This document shows positions 37,500-45,927 of a DNA stretch of 64,000 nt, piece after piece. This stretch comes from Mycolicibacter algericus DSM 45454 (lineage in GTDB: Bacteria; Actinomycetota; Actinomycetes; Mycobacteriales; Mycobacteriaceae). The position numbers and the translations under genes are program-made. The stretch lies in assembly GCF_002086455.1 (NCBI RefSeq), contig NZ_MVHC01000017.1, positions 1 to 64,000 of the forward strand. The letters are read 5' to 3'. Under the pieces are notes generated by a model, which did no database searches, had not been told where the DNA came from, and worked only from the letters and a program-made list of their open reading frames with translations. How positions within the stretch are numbered: position 1 is the first letter of the stretch; the number at the start of each line of letters is the position of its first letter.

Positions 37500-38096
37500 T
37501 CACGCCAGAGCCACCACACCGAGCCCCGGGGTCAGCGCGTGGGTCATCGACACGTCGTGCGGCTCGGCCGGCAATTCGTCGAGTAGTTCGGTGTCGCGCA
37601 CCACCGCTACCAGCGGTATCTGCGGCCGGCGCAGTAGCAGGGAGCGATCGTAGAAACCGGCGCCGCGGCCCAACCGCGCGCCCCGGCGGTCGATGGCCAG
37701 CGCCGGGACGACGATCAGATCCGCCTCGGCCAGCACTTCGGCCGGTAGCCAGGGCGGCGTCGGTTCGAGCAGGCCGAACGGCCCGGGGACGAGGTTTTCG
37801 GGCCGGTACTCGCCCCACATCAGCGCCAGCGGTGTGCCGTCGTCTTCGGTGCGCACCACCGGCAGCAGCACCCGGATGCCGCGCCGCGTCAAGCGGTCGA
37901 GCATGGCGGTGGAGCCGGGTTCGCTGCCCACCGGCATGTAGGCGCAGACCGTGTGGGCGCCGCCGGCGAGCTGCTCCAGGTGGCCGGCCAGCGCGCGGGC
38001 CTCGGCGTCGTGTACGTCGGGAGGTACCGCGCGTCGTGCCGCGAGCAGGCGCGCGCGCAGGGCGGACTTGGCGGTCACCGCCGCGTTGTCGGTCAC
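37500..38096 (-). CDS. 5-formyltetrahydrofolate cyclo-ligase
   Basis: A 198-residue enzyme converting 5-formyl-THF to 5,10-methenyl-THF with ATP. It shows SALRARLLAARRAVPPDVHD at the N-terminus and the phosphate-binding signature LGRGAGFYDRSL near the C-terminus, preceded by DLIVVPALAIDRRGARLGRG. Length is typical (Rv0992c position). The GTG start faces galU divergently, 75 bases apart. Confidence 0.9.
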   Translation of the reverse strand: MTDNAAVTAKSALRARLLAARRAVPPDVHDAEARALAGHLEQLAGGAHTVCAYMPVGSEPGSTAMLDRLTRRGIRVLLPVVRTEDDGTPLALMWGEYRPENLVPGPFGLLEPTPPWLPAEVLAEADLIVVPALAIDRRGARLGRGAGFYDRSLLLRRPQIPLVAVVRDTELLDELPAEPHDVSMTHALTPGLGVVALA

Positions 38097-38158
38097 GCCT
38101 TCAGCCTGTCAGTCCCGGCTCGCCCACCGCCAGCGGCGGAACTGGAGTTGATTGCGGT

Positions 38159-38164
38159 TATCGT
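38159..38164 (+). promoter_or_regulatory. -10 element for leaderless galU
   Basis: TATCGT ends 7 bases before the galU ATG at 38172, another TANNNT element positioned for a leaderless transcript. Confidence 0.4.
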
Positions 38165-38171
38165 GTGAACA

Positions 38172-39083
38172 ATGCCCACGCCGAACGCTTCCATTCCGCG
38201 TACCGCCATTGTGCCGGCGGCCGGTTTGGGTACCCGTTTTCTGCCCGCCACCAAGACGGTGCCCAAGGAGTTGCTGCCCGTCGTCGACACCCCGGGGATC
38301 GAGTTGGTGGCCGCCGAGGCGGCCGAGGCAGGCGCCGAGCGACTGGTGATCATCACCTCGGAGGGCAAGGACGGGGTGGTCGCGCACTTCGTCGAAGACC
38401 TGGTGCTGGAAGGCACGCTGGAGGCGCGCGGCAAGAAGGCGATGCTGGCCAAGGTGCGCCGCGCCCCGCAACTGATCAAGGTGGAGTCGGTGGTGCAGGC
38501 CGAGCCGCTGGGGCTGGGGCACGCCATCAGCTGTGTCGAGCCCACGTTGTCCGCCGACGAGGATGCGGTCGCCGTCCTGCTCCCCGACGACCTGGTACTG
38601 CCCACCGGGGTGTTGGAGACGATGTCGAAGGTGCGGGGCCTCCGGGGCGGCACCGTGCTATGCGCGATCGAGGTCAGCCCCGACGAGGTCAGCGCCTACG
38701 GCGTTTTTGACGTCGAGCCCGTTCCCGACGGTGACAATCCCGACGTGTTGCGGGTCAAGGGCATGGTGGAGAAGCCCAAGGCAGCCGACGCGCCATCGAT
38801 GTATGCCGCCGCGGGCCGCTACGTGCTGGACCGTGCGGTGTTCGACGCGTTGCGGCGCATCGACCGCGGCGCCGGCGGGGAGGTGCAACTCACCGACGCC
38901 ATCGCGCTGATGATCGCCGAGGGCCACCCCGTCCATGTCGTGGTTCACCGCGGCTCGCGACACGACCTGGGAAATCCGGGCGGCTACCTCAAAGCTGCGG
39001 TTGACTTTGCCCTGGATCGTGATGACTACGGTCCGGACCTGCGCCGGTGGTTGGTGGCGCGGTTGGGCTTGGCGGAGAACTGA
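38172..39083 (+). CDS. galU: UTP-glucose-1-phosphate uridylyltransferase
   Basis: A 303-residue enzyme making UDP-glucose for cell-wall and trehalose synthesis. The nucleotide-binding signature is GLGTRFLPATKTVPKE, followed by AVLLPDDLVL (UTP Asp) and KGMVEKPKAADAPS (catalytic Lys region). The C-terminus contains GNPGGYLKAAVDFAL. It is the first of the galU-glp-rimJ-glpR cluster, an order kept across Corynebacteriales. Confidence 0.95.
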   Translation: MPTPNASIPRTAIVPAAGLGTRFLPATKTVPKELLPVVDTPGIELVAAEAAEAGAERLVIITSEGKDGVVAHFVEDLVLEGTLEARGKKAMLAKVRRAPQLIKVESVVQAEPLGLGHAISCVEPTLSADEDAVAVLLPDDLVLPTGVLETMSKVRGLRGGTVLCAIEVSPDEVSAYGVFDVEPVPDGDNPDVLRVKGMVEKPKAADAPSMYAAAGRYVLDRAVFDALRRIDRGAGGEVQLTDAIALMIAEGHPVHVVVHRGSRHDLGNPGGYLKAAVDFALDRDDYGPDLRRWLVARLGLAEN

Positions 39084-39130
39084 GGGGACCGTCAGCCCGA
39101 ATCGGACCGAGGTTTTGAGAAAGGCGCACC

Positions 39131-40402
39131 GTGCGTTCGGTTGAGGAGCAACAGGCTCGGGTGTCGGCTGCCGCGGTGGCGCCCCGCCCGGTCCGGGTGG
39201 CGATCGCCGAGGCGCAGGGCCTGATGTGCGCTGAAGAGGTGGTCGCCGAGCGGCCCATGCCGGCCTTCGACCAGGCCGCGATCGACGGCTACGCGGTGCG
39301 CAGCGTCGACGTACTCGGCGCCGACGCGATCGGCGACAGCTCCGATGAGCGCGGCGATGTTTCTGATGCTCCCATCACGCTTCCGGTGCTGGGCACCATC
39401 GAGGCCGGGGCGCGCACCCCGACTCGGCTGCAGCCCAAGCTGGCGACCCGGATTCAGACCGGGGCGCCGATGCCCACCCTCGCCGATGCGGTGCTGCCGC
39501 TGCGGTGGACCGACGGTGGCAACTCCCGGGTGCGGGTGCTGCGAGCCGTGCGTCCCGGCGACTATGTGCGCCGCGTCGGCGACGACGTGCAGCCCGGCGA
39601 TGTCGCCGTCCGCGCCGGCACGGTCGTCGGCGCAGCTCAGGTGGGTCTGCTGGCCGCCGTCGGCCGTGACCGGGTGTTGGTTCATCCGCGCCCGCGACTG
39701 TCGGTGCTGGCGGTGGGCGGCGAGCTGGTCGACGTGAACCGCACCCCCGGCAACGGGCAGGTCTACGACGTGGACTCTTATGCGCTGGCGGCGGCCGGCC
39801 GGGATGCCGGGGCGGAGGTCAACCGCGTCGGGATCGTGAGCAGCGAACCCACCAAGCTTCGCGAGGTGGTCGAGGGCCAGCTCAACCGGGCCGAGGTGGT
39901 GGTGATCGCCGGCGGGGTCGGCGGTGCCGCGGCCGACGCGGTGCGCGCGGCCTTGTCGGGCCTGGGCGAGCTCGAAGTCTCCCGGATCGCGATGCACCCC
40001 GGTTCGGTGCAGGGTTTCGGCCAGCTGGGACCGGAAGGGGTCCCGACGTTTCTGTTGCCGACCAACCCGGTCAGCGCGCTGGTGGTATTCGAGGTGATGA
40101 TCCGTCCGCTCATCAGGCTGTCGCTGGGCAAACGCGAGCCGATGCGCCGGATGGTGCGGGCGCGGACACTGGGCCCGATCAGTTCGATGCCCGGCCGCAA
40201 GGGCTATCTGCGGGGTCAGCTGATGCGCGATGAGCAAACCGACGAGTACCTCGTGCAGGTGCTCGGGGGCGGCGGGGGCACCTCGTCGCATCTGCTGGCG
40301 ACCCTGGCCGAAGCGAACTGTCTGGTAGTGGTTCCCGAGGAGGTCGAGCAGATCGACAGCGGGGAGATGGTGGACGTCGCCTTCCTGGCTCAGCGGGGTT
40401 GA
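39131..40402 (+). CDS. moeA: Gephyrin-like MoeA paralogue (Glp)
   Basis: A 423-residue MoeA-family protein. Typical motifs are PAFDQAAIDGYAVRS, RIQTGAPMPTLADAVLPLRW, GDDVQPGDVAVRAGT and VVVIAGGVGGAAADAVR. MoeA proteins insert molybdate into molybdopterin, but the copy next to galU, rimJ and a membrane protein corresponds to Glp of Corynebacterium glutamicum, which binds FtsZ and the receptor GlpR in division and polar growth. Position supports Glp; enzymatic MoeA activity cannot be excluded. The usual GGGTSSH-type ending is present (GGGGGTSSHLLATLAEANCL). AGAAAGG precedes the GTG. Confidence 0.9.
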   Translation: MRSVEEQQARVSAAAVAPRPVRVAIAEAQGLMCAEEVVAERPMPAFDQAAIDGYAVRSVDVLGADAIGDSSDERGDVSDAPITLPVLGTIEAGARTPTRLQPKLATRIQTGAPMPTLADAVLPLRWTDGGNSRVRVLRAVRPGDYVRRVGDDVQPGDVAVRAGTVVGAAQVGLLAAVGRDRVLVHPRPRLSVLAVGGELVDVNRTPGNGQVYDVDSYALAAAGRDAGAEVNRVGIVSSEPTKLREVVEGQLNRAEVVVIAGGVGGAAADAVRAALSGLGELEVSRIAMHPGSVQGFGQLGPEGVPTFLLPTNPVSALVVFEVMIRPLIRLSLGKREPMRRMVRARTLGPISSMPGRKGYLRGQLMRDEQTDEYLVQVLGGGGGTSSHLLATLAEANCLVVVPEEVEQIDSGEMVDVAFLAQRG

Positions 40403-40412
40403 GTCAGGGCGC

Positions 40413-41075
40413 ATGCTGGTCAACCTGTGGCCTTTCAAGGCCGTCCAGCACCCCGGCTGGCCGACGGTGCTCGGACCGCTGCGAGTGCCGGCCGGGGTGA
40501 TCCGGCTGCGGCCGGTGCGGATGCGCGACGGAGTGGCCTGGAGCCGGATCCGATTGGCCGACCGATCCCACCTGGAACCGTGGGAGCCCAGTGTCGAGGC
40601 GGACTGGGGCACCCGGCACAGTTCGGCCGCGTGGCCGCCGGTGTGTTCGACCCTGCGCACCGAAGCCCGCTACGGGCGGATGCTGCCGTTCGTCATCGAA
40701 CTCGACGGACGGTTCTGCGGCCAGTTGACGGTCGGCAACATCGCCCACGGCGCGTTGCGGTCGGCCTGGATCGGCTACTGGGTGTCCAGTTCGGCGGCCG
40801 GCGGGGGAGTGGCCACCGGGGCGGTGGCGCTCGGCCTCGACCACTGCTTCGGGCCGGTCCGGCTGCACCGGGTGGAGGCGACCGTCCGGCCCGAGAATGC
40901 GGCCAGCCGTGCGGTATTGGCCAAGGTCGGGTTTCGTGAAGAGGGCCTGTTGCAGCGTTATCTGGATGTCGACGGCGCGTGGCGGGACCACCTACTGGTG
41001 GCGATAACGGTCGAGGAAGTCGCCGGGTCCGTGACCGCGGGACTGGTGCGGGCCGGCCGGGCGTCGTGGGTCTGA
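40413..41075 (+). CDS. rimJ: GNAT acetyltransferase, RimJ-like
   Basis: A 220-residue GNAT enzyme. The acetyl-CoA motif is YWVSSSAAGGGVATGAVALG, preceded by GRFCGQLTVGNI and followed by RVEATVRPENAASRAVLAKV and GFREEGLLQRYLDVDG. These are RimJ/RimL signatures for N-terminal acetylation of proteins such as ribosomal S5. It starts 10 bases after glp and belongs to the same operon. Confidence 0.9.
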   Translation: MLVNLWPFKAVQHPGWPTVLGPLRVPAGVIRLRPVRMRDGVAWSRIRLADRSHLEPWEPSVEADWGTRHSSAAWPPVCSTLRTEARYGRMLPFVIELDGRFCGQLTVGNIAHGALRSAWIGYWVSSSAAGGGVATGAVALGLDHCFGPVRLHRVEATVRPENAASRAVLAKVGFREEGLLQRYLDVDGAWRDHLLVAITVEEVAGSVTAGLVRAGRASWV

Positions 41076-41103
41076 GTGATTTCGTCCGCCGTGTTGCCCG
41101 TGT

Positions 41104-41151
41104 GATAGTTGTGACTATCGAGGTCAGCGAGTAAATTACAACTGTGTAATT
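41104..41151. promoter_or_regulatory. Two adjacent perfect inverted repeats before glpR
   Basis: The first dyad is GATAGT-TGTG-ACTATC (41104-41119), the second AATTACA-ACTG-TGTAATT (41134-41151). Both have 4-base centres and lie in an AT-rich island of the 145-base gap before glpR. They may be operators or part of its promoter; no matching regulator is identified. Confidence 0.45.
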
Positions 41152-41220
41152 GGCTCGGCGCGCCGTCCGGAGTCGTGTGGGTCACAGACCTAGCCTTGGC
41201 TGGGAAAGGAGCAGGCCACC

Positions 41221-42342
41221 ATGCCCAGCATCCCGCAATCATTGCTCTGGCTTTCACTGGTCGTCCTCTGGCTGTTCGTGCTGGTGCCGATGCTGGTCAG
41301 CAAGCGAGACGCCGTGCGGCGCACCAGTGATGTGGCGTTGGCGACCCGGGTACTGACCAGCGGGAGTAGTGCACGGTTGCTCAAGCGCGGCGGCCCGGCC
41401 GCCGGTCACCGCAGCGACCCAGACTGGCAGCAACGCGCCACGGACACCGAACTCGACGACGTCGATGCCGTCGATGACGTCGCCGACGACGTGCCGCCCC
41501 GCCGGCGATCGCGGGTATTCGTCGCCGCGGCCGGTGAGCAGGGTGAACTGGACCTGGACGTGTTGGACGTCGAGGTCGTCGCCGACGATTCCGCTGAATT
41601 GCCGCTGTCGGAAGCCGGCTTGGCCGCCGAAGTCGAAGCGCAGGAGCGGGCCCAGGCCGAGGCCGAGGCGCGGGCTCAGGCAGCGGCGGAGGCAGCGGCT
41701 CGCGCTCAGGCGGAGGCCGAGGCGCAGGCGGAGGCGGAAGCCCAAGCCGAGGCGGAGGCGCAGGCCCAAGCCGAGGCGGAGGCCGAACCGGAAGCCTTTG
41801 CCGAAGATGAGGCCGAGGCCGAGGCCGACGGCTATGAGTACGAATACGTCGAGGACAGCTCGGGTTTGGAAGCCGAAGCCGATTCGTCGGCGCCGGCAGC
41901 GGCGCGGCCGCGCCGCTACGACAGCAACACGGCCGCGGCCGTCAGCGCCCGCAAATACGAGTTCCGCAAGCGGGTGCTGATGTCGCTGGCGGTGATCCTG
42001 GTGTTGTCGGCGCTCACGGCCTTCACGGTGGCGCCGACCGCATGGTGGCTCTGTGGCGGTGCAGCCGGTGCGACGGTGCTCTACCTGGCCTACCTGCGTC
42101 GGCAGACCCGCATCGAGCAACAGGTGCGGGCGCGGCGCGCGCGGCGGGCGGACCGGCCGCGTGCCCGGCGCGAGAGCGTCGGCGCCGAGGCGTTCGAAGT
42201 GGTGCCCTCGCGGCTGCGCCGACCCGGCGTCGCGGTGCTGGAGATCGACGACGAGGACCCGGTGTTCGAGCACCTCGAGTACGCGGCCACGGCGCGCGAG
42301 TATGACTGGCGTGGCGATCTACCGCGGGCATCGGGCCAATAG
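41221..42342 (+). CDS. Membrane protein GlpR-like (receptor of gephyrin-like Glp)
   Basis: A 373-residue membrane protein. TM1 is SLLWLSLVVLWLFVLVPMLV at the N-terminus; two more helices lie near residues 255-290 (VLMSLAVILVLSALTAFTV, WWLCGGAAGATVLYLAYL). Between them is an acidic, Ala/Glu/Gln-rich low-complexity segment at about residues 140-205. The C-terminal tail contains RRPGVAVLEIDDEDPVFEHL. In C. glutamicum the equivalent protein GlpR anchors Glp at the septum and poles; location in the galU-glp-rimJ cluster supports that reading (Rv0996 position). AAAGGAG precedes the ATG. Confidence 0.8.
   Translation: MPSIPQSLLWLSLVVLWLFVLVPMLVSKRDAVRRTSDVALATRVLTSGSSARLLKRGGPAAGHRSDPDWQQRATDTELDDVDAVDDVADDVPPRRRSRVFVAAAGEQGELDLDVLDVEVVADDSAELPLSEAGLAAEVEAQERAQAEAEARAQAAAEAAARAQAEAEAQAEAEAQAEAEAQAQAEAEAEPEAFAEDEAEAEADGYEYEYVEDSSGLEAEADSSAPAAARPRRYDSNTAAAVSARKYEFRKRVLMSLAVILVLSALTAFTVAPTAWWLCGGAAGATVLYLAYLRRQTRIEQQVRARRARRADRPRARRESVGAEAFEVVPSRLRRPGVAVLEIDDEDPVFEHLEYAATAREYDWRGDLPRASGQ
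41641..41832 (+). repeat. In-frame Ala/Glu/Gln-coding low-complexity repeat in glpR
   Basis: GAGGCG/CAGGCG-type hexamers are reiterated for about 190 bases, encoding a run such as EAEAQAEAEAQAEAEAQAQA. It is prone to slippage and length variation, and would form an extended charged helix or disordered linker between membrane segments. Confidence 0.75.
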
Positions 42343-42393
42343 CGTCTCGGTTTCAGGGCGCCGGCCGCGGGCTGGTAGCCTGCTAGCGGTCAA

Positions 42394-42466
42394 GGGGCTA
42401 TGGCGCAGTTGGTAGCGCGACTCGTTCGCATCGAGTAGGTCAGGGGTTCGATTCCCCTTAGCTCCA
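42394..42466 (+). tRNA. tRNA-Ala(CGC)
   Basis: A 73-base cloverleaf. The acceptor arms GGGGCTA and TAGCTCC pair over 7 bases with a G3:U70 wobble, the alanine identity element. The D arm is GCGC...GCGC, the anticodon stem ACTCG/CGAGT encloses TTCGCAT (anticodon CGC, reading GCG), and the T arm AGGGG-TTCGATT-CCCCT is standard. The discriminator is A and the CCA end is not encoded. Confidence 0.97.
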
Positions 42467-42481
42467 CAGAGTTCGTGCAGG

Positions 42482-43057
42482 TCAGGATGTTCCCTGGCGA
42501 GCGGCAGCGTCCGGTGTGTAGGGCGGGCCGAGGAATCGGCGCACCGCGGCCTCCTCGTTGTCGGCATCCTGGATGGGCCAATACCAGAGCGCCAGGAACA
42601 CCCGGATCAGCCACTGCGCGGCCAGCGGATCCGGGTTGTCGTCGCCGACCATTTCGGCGGCGAAGCGGGCGACGACGGGGGAGTCGGTCAGCCAGTCCGT
42701 GCCGGGAGAGCCGGTCATGGCGCGCATGATCTGCGAGAGCGGTTCGGCGCGCAGACGCTGTAAGGCGACGAGGGTGGCGGTGACAATGCGCTCCGACCCC
42801 GTCAGCCCGGTGATGGCGTCGCGCACCGAGTCGAGAATACGTTCGGCTTGTCTGGCCAGCACCGTGTCGCGGATCGCCGCCTTGCCTCCGGCATGGCGGT
42901 AGATGGTCGCCGGCGAGCAGTGCACGACGGCGGCCAGGGCGTCGATGGTGAAGGCGTCGTAGCCCTGACGCGATATGAGCTCGGCGGCCGCGGCGTAAAT
43001 CCGTTCGGCGCCCTCGCTGCGGCGATCCCGGCCGATCAGCCAGTCGTGGGCTGCCAC
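42482..43057 (-). CDS. TetR/AcrR family regulator
   Basis: A 191-residue regulator with the helix-turn-helix region FTIDALAAVVHCSPATIYRH at about residues 37-56. It is divergent from the P450 gene, 194 bases away, and is the likely regulator of that gene. The C-terminal ligand domain includes FLALWYWPIQDADNEEAAVR. The start is GTG at 43057. Confidence 0.85.
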   Translation of the reverse strand: MAAHDWLIGRDRRSEGAERIYAAAAELISRQGYDAFTIDALAAVVHCSPATIYRHAGGKAAIRDTVLARQAERILDSVRDAITGLTGSERIVTATLVALQRLRAEPLSQIMRAMTGSPGTDWLTDSPVVARFAAEMVGDDNPDPLAAQWLIRVFLALWYWPIQDADNEEAAVRRFLGPPYTPDAAARQGTS

Positions 43058-43099
43058 CGATCAATCATCTCGCCTGGGAGAATCCATGACATCTTTTTA

Positions 43100-43134
43100 T
43101 CACCGTGAGAAGGATTTCAGTGATTCTCTCACCG
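43100..43134. promoter_or_regulatory. Dyad-rich segment between TetR and P450 genes
   Basis: TCACCGTGA (43100-43108) is a short palindrome, overlapping GTGAGAA, which is answered by TTCTC and TCTCAC about 15 bases on. This could be the TetR operator controlling the P450 gene, but the symmetry is imperfect. TTGACG at 43215 may be a -35 for the P450 gene. Confidence 0.3.
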
Positions 43135-43251
43135 CCGGCGCTGGTCGGCACGGTCGGCTGAGAACGCCCGCACGCCTCCGTTTCGGACCCGCCTCGCAAC
43201 TTCGATAGACACCGTTGACGCAGGTCACCAGCCCGATACAGCCTGGTGGGC

Positions 43252-44466
43252 ATGAGTGCCGTGGTGGACGCGACGGACTTCTTCGGCCACGCCGCGATCC
43301 AAGACCCCAACCCGTTGTACGACACGATGCGCCGCCGCGGCGGCGTGAATCGGATCGGCGATTCTGCCTTCTACGCGGTGTGCGGCTGGGACGCCGTCAC
43401 CGAGGCCGTGGACCGCGTCGAGGACTTCTCGTCGAACCTGACGGCGACGATGGTCTACCACGACGACGGGACGGTGACGCCGTTCGACATGGGAGCGCTC
43501 GGTGGACCGATGCATGCGTTGGCCACCGCTGACGATCCGCTGCACGCGGCACACCGGAAGTTGCTGCTGCCCCACCTTTCGGCTAAGCGGGTGCGCGTCA
43601 TCGAGGAGTTCGCCGAAGCCACCGCCAAGCGACTGTGGGCCGAGGCGGGCGACGGTGGCCAAGTCGAATGGATGAGCACCATGGCCAACCGGCTGCCGAT
43701 GACGGTGGTCGCCCGCCTGCTCGGTCTCCCGGAGGGCGATGTCGACACGTTGATCCGGCTGGGGTACGCCACCACCACCCTGCTCGACGGAATCGTCAGT
43801 GCGTCCCAGCTCGAGGCGGCCGGCGTGGCCGCCATGGAGCTTTCCGGTTATGTTCTCGAGCACTTCGAGAAGGCGGCCGAAAACCCTCAGCCGGGACTGA
43901 TCGGTGACCTTGCCACCCGCACCAAAACCGGTGAACTGGAGCAGCTTCCAGCACTGGCCATCATGCTCACCTTGTTCAGCGCCGCCGGCGAGTCGACCGC
44001 TTCGCTATTGGGCAGCGCCGCGTGGATCCTGGCCGACCGCCCGCACGTACAAGAGCAACTGCGCGCCCGCCCCGAGTTGCTGGATGCGTTCCTCGAGGAG
44101 ACCCTGCGCTGCGAGTCGCCGTTTCGCGGTCACTATCGGCACGTGGTCGCAGATACCACGCTGGCCGGCGTCGAGTTGCCCGCCGACTCGCGGCTGCTGC
44201 TGATGTGGGGCGCAGCCAACCGCGATCCCCGGCATTTCGAGGCCCCCAACGACTTTCGGCTCGACCGCAGCGCCGGCAGAGGGCACTTGGCCTTCGGCAA
44301 GGGCGCGCACTTCTGCGTCGGGGCGGCGCTGGCCCGACTGGAGGCCCGGATCGTGTTTCGGATGCTGCTCGAGCAGACCAGCTGGATCGAGGCGGCCGAC
44401 GTCGGCCAATGGCTGCCCAGCATCCTGGTCCGCCGCCTGGAGCGATTACAGCTCGACATCCGCTGA
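43252..44466 (+). CDS. Cytochrome P450
   Basis: A 404-residue class I soluble P450. The I-helix motif is FSAAGESTASLLG, the K-helix ExxR lies in FLEETLRCESPF, and the haem-binding loop is FGKGAHFCVGAALARLEA with the thiolate Cys. It needs ferredoxin and reductase partners, none encoded here. A divergent TetR gene and a convergent putative diiron protein suggest a small oxidative module. I cannot assign a CYP family. GTG 43246 is an alternative start two codons upstream. Confidence 0.92.
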   Translation: MSAVVDATDFFGHAAIQDPNPLYDTMRRRGGVNRIGDSAFYAVCGWDAVTEAVDRVEDFSSNLTATMVYHDDGTVTPFDMGALGGPMHALATADDPLHAAHRKLLLPHLSAKRVRVIEEFAEATAKRLWAEAGDGGQVEWMSTMANRLPMTVVARLLGLPEGDVDTLIRLGYATTTLLDGIVSASQLEAAGVAAMELSGYVLEHFEKAAENPQPGLIGDLATRTKTGELEQLPALAIMLTLFSAAGESTASLLGSAAWILADRPHVQEQLRARPELLDAFLEETLRCESPFRGHYRHVVADTTLAGVELPADSRLLLMWGAANRDPRHFEAPNDFRLDRSAGRGHLAFGKGAHFCVGAALARLEARIVFRMLLEQTSWIEAADVGQWLPSILVRRLERLQLDIR

Positions 44467-44488
44467 GATCGGCGACCCATCGGGGCAG

Positions 44489-45313
44489 TCAGGGGTGCGT
44501 GACGAGATACGTCTCGTTGTCCAGCCCCTCGGTGAGCTCTGCAACGTCAAAGGGCCGATCGAGGCGCGCGCGTAACGCCGTCGGGTTGATCAACAGGCTG
44601 ATCTCAGCGGTCTGCCGGGCGAACAGTCGCCCGATCACCGGGTAGAGCCGGCGCATGATCGCTCGCTCGGCCGCGGTGCAGCGCGATGCGCAGTAGCCGA
44701 CGTGTCCGATCTCGTCGGTGAGAATCTCGCTGTAGAGCAGTGTGATTCGTGCCGCGACTTCGGGCTCGTCGGCGAACAGCTCGATGCCGACGCGGCGCAG
44801 TTCGTCGAACAGGATGCAGCCCGCCATCTCGGCGGCTCCGACGAACATGAAGCCGAGCCGCTCGGGTAGGAACACCCCGGCCTTGACGAACTGTCGCATC
44901 ACAAACGGCGGCGGCACGACTTGGAACGTCAGGTCGAATACGTCGAGGGCATAGGCCAGCAGCCGGGTGTGGTAGTGCTCCTCGAGTTCGAGGTAGACGT
45001 TCTCGGGCGGCAGGCTCTCGTCACTGTTCCGTCCGTAGGTCTCGCCCAGTCCGACGCCGAACCGTTCGGCCTGATTGAGCTTGGCGGTCGCCAACAGGAA
45101 CAGCATCTTGCGGTCCAGGCCGGGCTCGGGCCGGCGGCGCCGCAGGTTGCGTAGGAACGTCGCGCGGTCGGCGGGCTGCGCAGAGCGGATCGGGTTTGCT
45201 TCCAGGTCATGGAAGAACCGTTCTCGATTGGCCAGCCGCCTGTTGAGCAGGTCTGCTTCGCCATCACGTCTGGCCAGGAACTCCCGGTAGCCCTCGATGC
45301 CGGTGCTGTTCAT
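44489..45313 (-). CDS. Putative ferritin-like diiron protein
   Basis: A 274-residue, mostly helical protein that I do not recognise as a named family. Its ligand pattern is complete for a carboxylate-bridged diiron site: E83, then E112xxH115 (LELEEHYHTRLLA), E162 (AAEMAGCILFDE), and E201xxH204 (SEILTDEIGHVGYCAS). Such sites occur in oxygenases, N-oxygenases and desaturases. It is translationally coupled (ATGA) to a TetR gene upstream, so it is probably induced by that regulator's ligand. Substrate unknown; a storage ferritin is unlikely given its length. Confidence 0.65.
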   Translation of the reverse strand: MNSTGIEGYREFLARRDGEADLLNRRLANRERFFHDLEANPIRSAQPADRATFLRNLRRRRPEPGLDRKMLFLLATAKLNQAERFGVGLGETYGRNSDESLPPENVYLELEEHYHTRLLAYALDVFDLTFQVVPPPFVMRQFVKAGVFLPERLGFMFVGAAEMAGCILFDELRRVGIELFADEPEVAARITLLYSEILTDEIGHVGYCASRCTAAERAIMRRLYPVIGRLFARQTAEISLLINPTALRARLDRPFDVAELTEGLDNETYLVTHP

Positions 45314-45915
45314 CGGTTCTCCATTCCCTTGACAATCGTTGTCACATAACGCTTGAGCAATTCGCCATCGTGCGCTCCGGTGGCCAACAGGGCGAACAGG
45401 CCGGTCAGGAAGAACGTTCCAAGCTCGCCCGCGTCGCGCTCCGAGGAAACCTGTCGCCGGTGCTGCGCCCGGCTGATCACGTCCTGCAAGAACTCCAGGA
45501 GGGGATGCTGCGCGAACTCGTCTTCGGCGGGACGGGTCGAGGTGAAATGCAGCCCGAGCATGTCCTGGAAGACCACGGCGCCCAACCGGCGTTTGGCGCT
45601 GAGCACGTACTGCACGAGTTGGGTGAGCACGGCGGTCAACTCGCCGTCGGCCGCCCCGAGCTCATCGACGATTCGGGTCTCCTCGTTGTGCTCCAGCTCG
45701 ACGAGGACGTGTTCCTTGGTGGGGAAGTGGAAGTAGAACGTGCCGCGCGCCACCCCCGCCGCGCCGGCGATCGCGCTGACGTCGGTGCCGGCGAGTCCGT
45801 ATCGGCCGATCTCGGCAACCGCGGCCTCGAACAGCCGCGCCCGGGTCTCGAGCCGCCGAGTCTCCCGGATGCCCACGGCTCGCGATGGCGGCGCGGTCAG
45901 TTCGCTCGACGACAT
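45310..45915 (-). CDS. TetR/AcrR family regulator of the diiron/EcsC locus
   Basis: A 201-residue regulator. The helix-turn-helix is VSAIAGAAGVARGTFYFHFP followed by TKEHVLVELEHNEE. Its stop overlaps the diiron gene start. TAGGGT lies 6 bases before the ATG, so the transcript is probably leaderless, and a 48-bp palindrome begins immediately beyond that -10 element. Autorepression together with control of the divergent EcsC gene is the natural reading. Confidence 0.88.
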   Translation of the reverse strand: MSSSELTAPPSRAVGIRETRRLETRARLFEAAVAEIGRYGLAGTDVSAIAGAAGVARGTFYFHFPTKEHVLVELEHNEETRIVDELGAADGELTAVLTQLVQYVLSAKRRLGAVVFQDMLGLHFTSTRPAEDEFAQHPLLEFLQDVISRAQHRRQVSSERDAGELGTFFLTGLFALLATGAHDGELLKRYVTTIVKGMENR

Positions 45916-45921
45916 ATTCGC

Positions 45922-45927
45922 ACCCTA
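45922..45927 (-). promoter_or_regulatory. -10 element for the tetR-diiron operon
   Basis: TAGGGT on the reverse strand, 6 bases before the ATG at 45915 and directly next to the palindrome at 45928, which would cover the spacer and -35 region. Confidence 0.45.

Noticed and set aside
41641..41832. Tandem repeat as a separate mobile element in glpR
   Set aside because: It stays in frame, encodes low-complexity protein and has no flanking duplications; it is an internal coding repeat.
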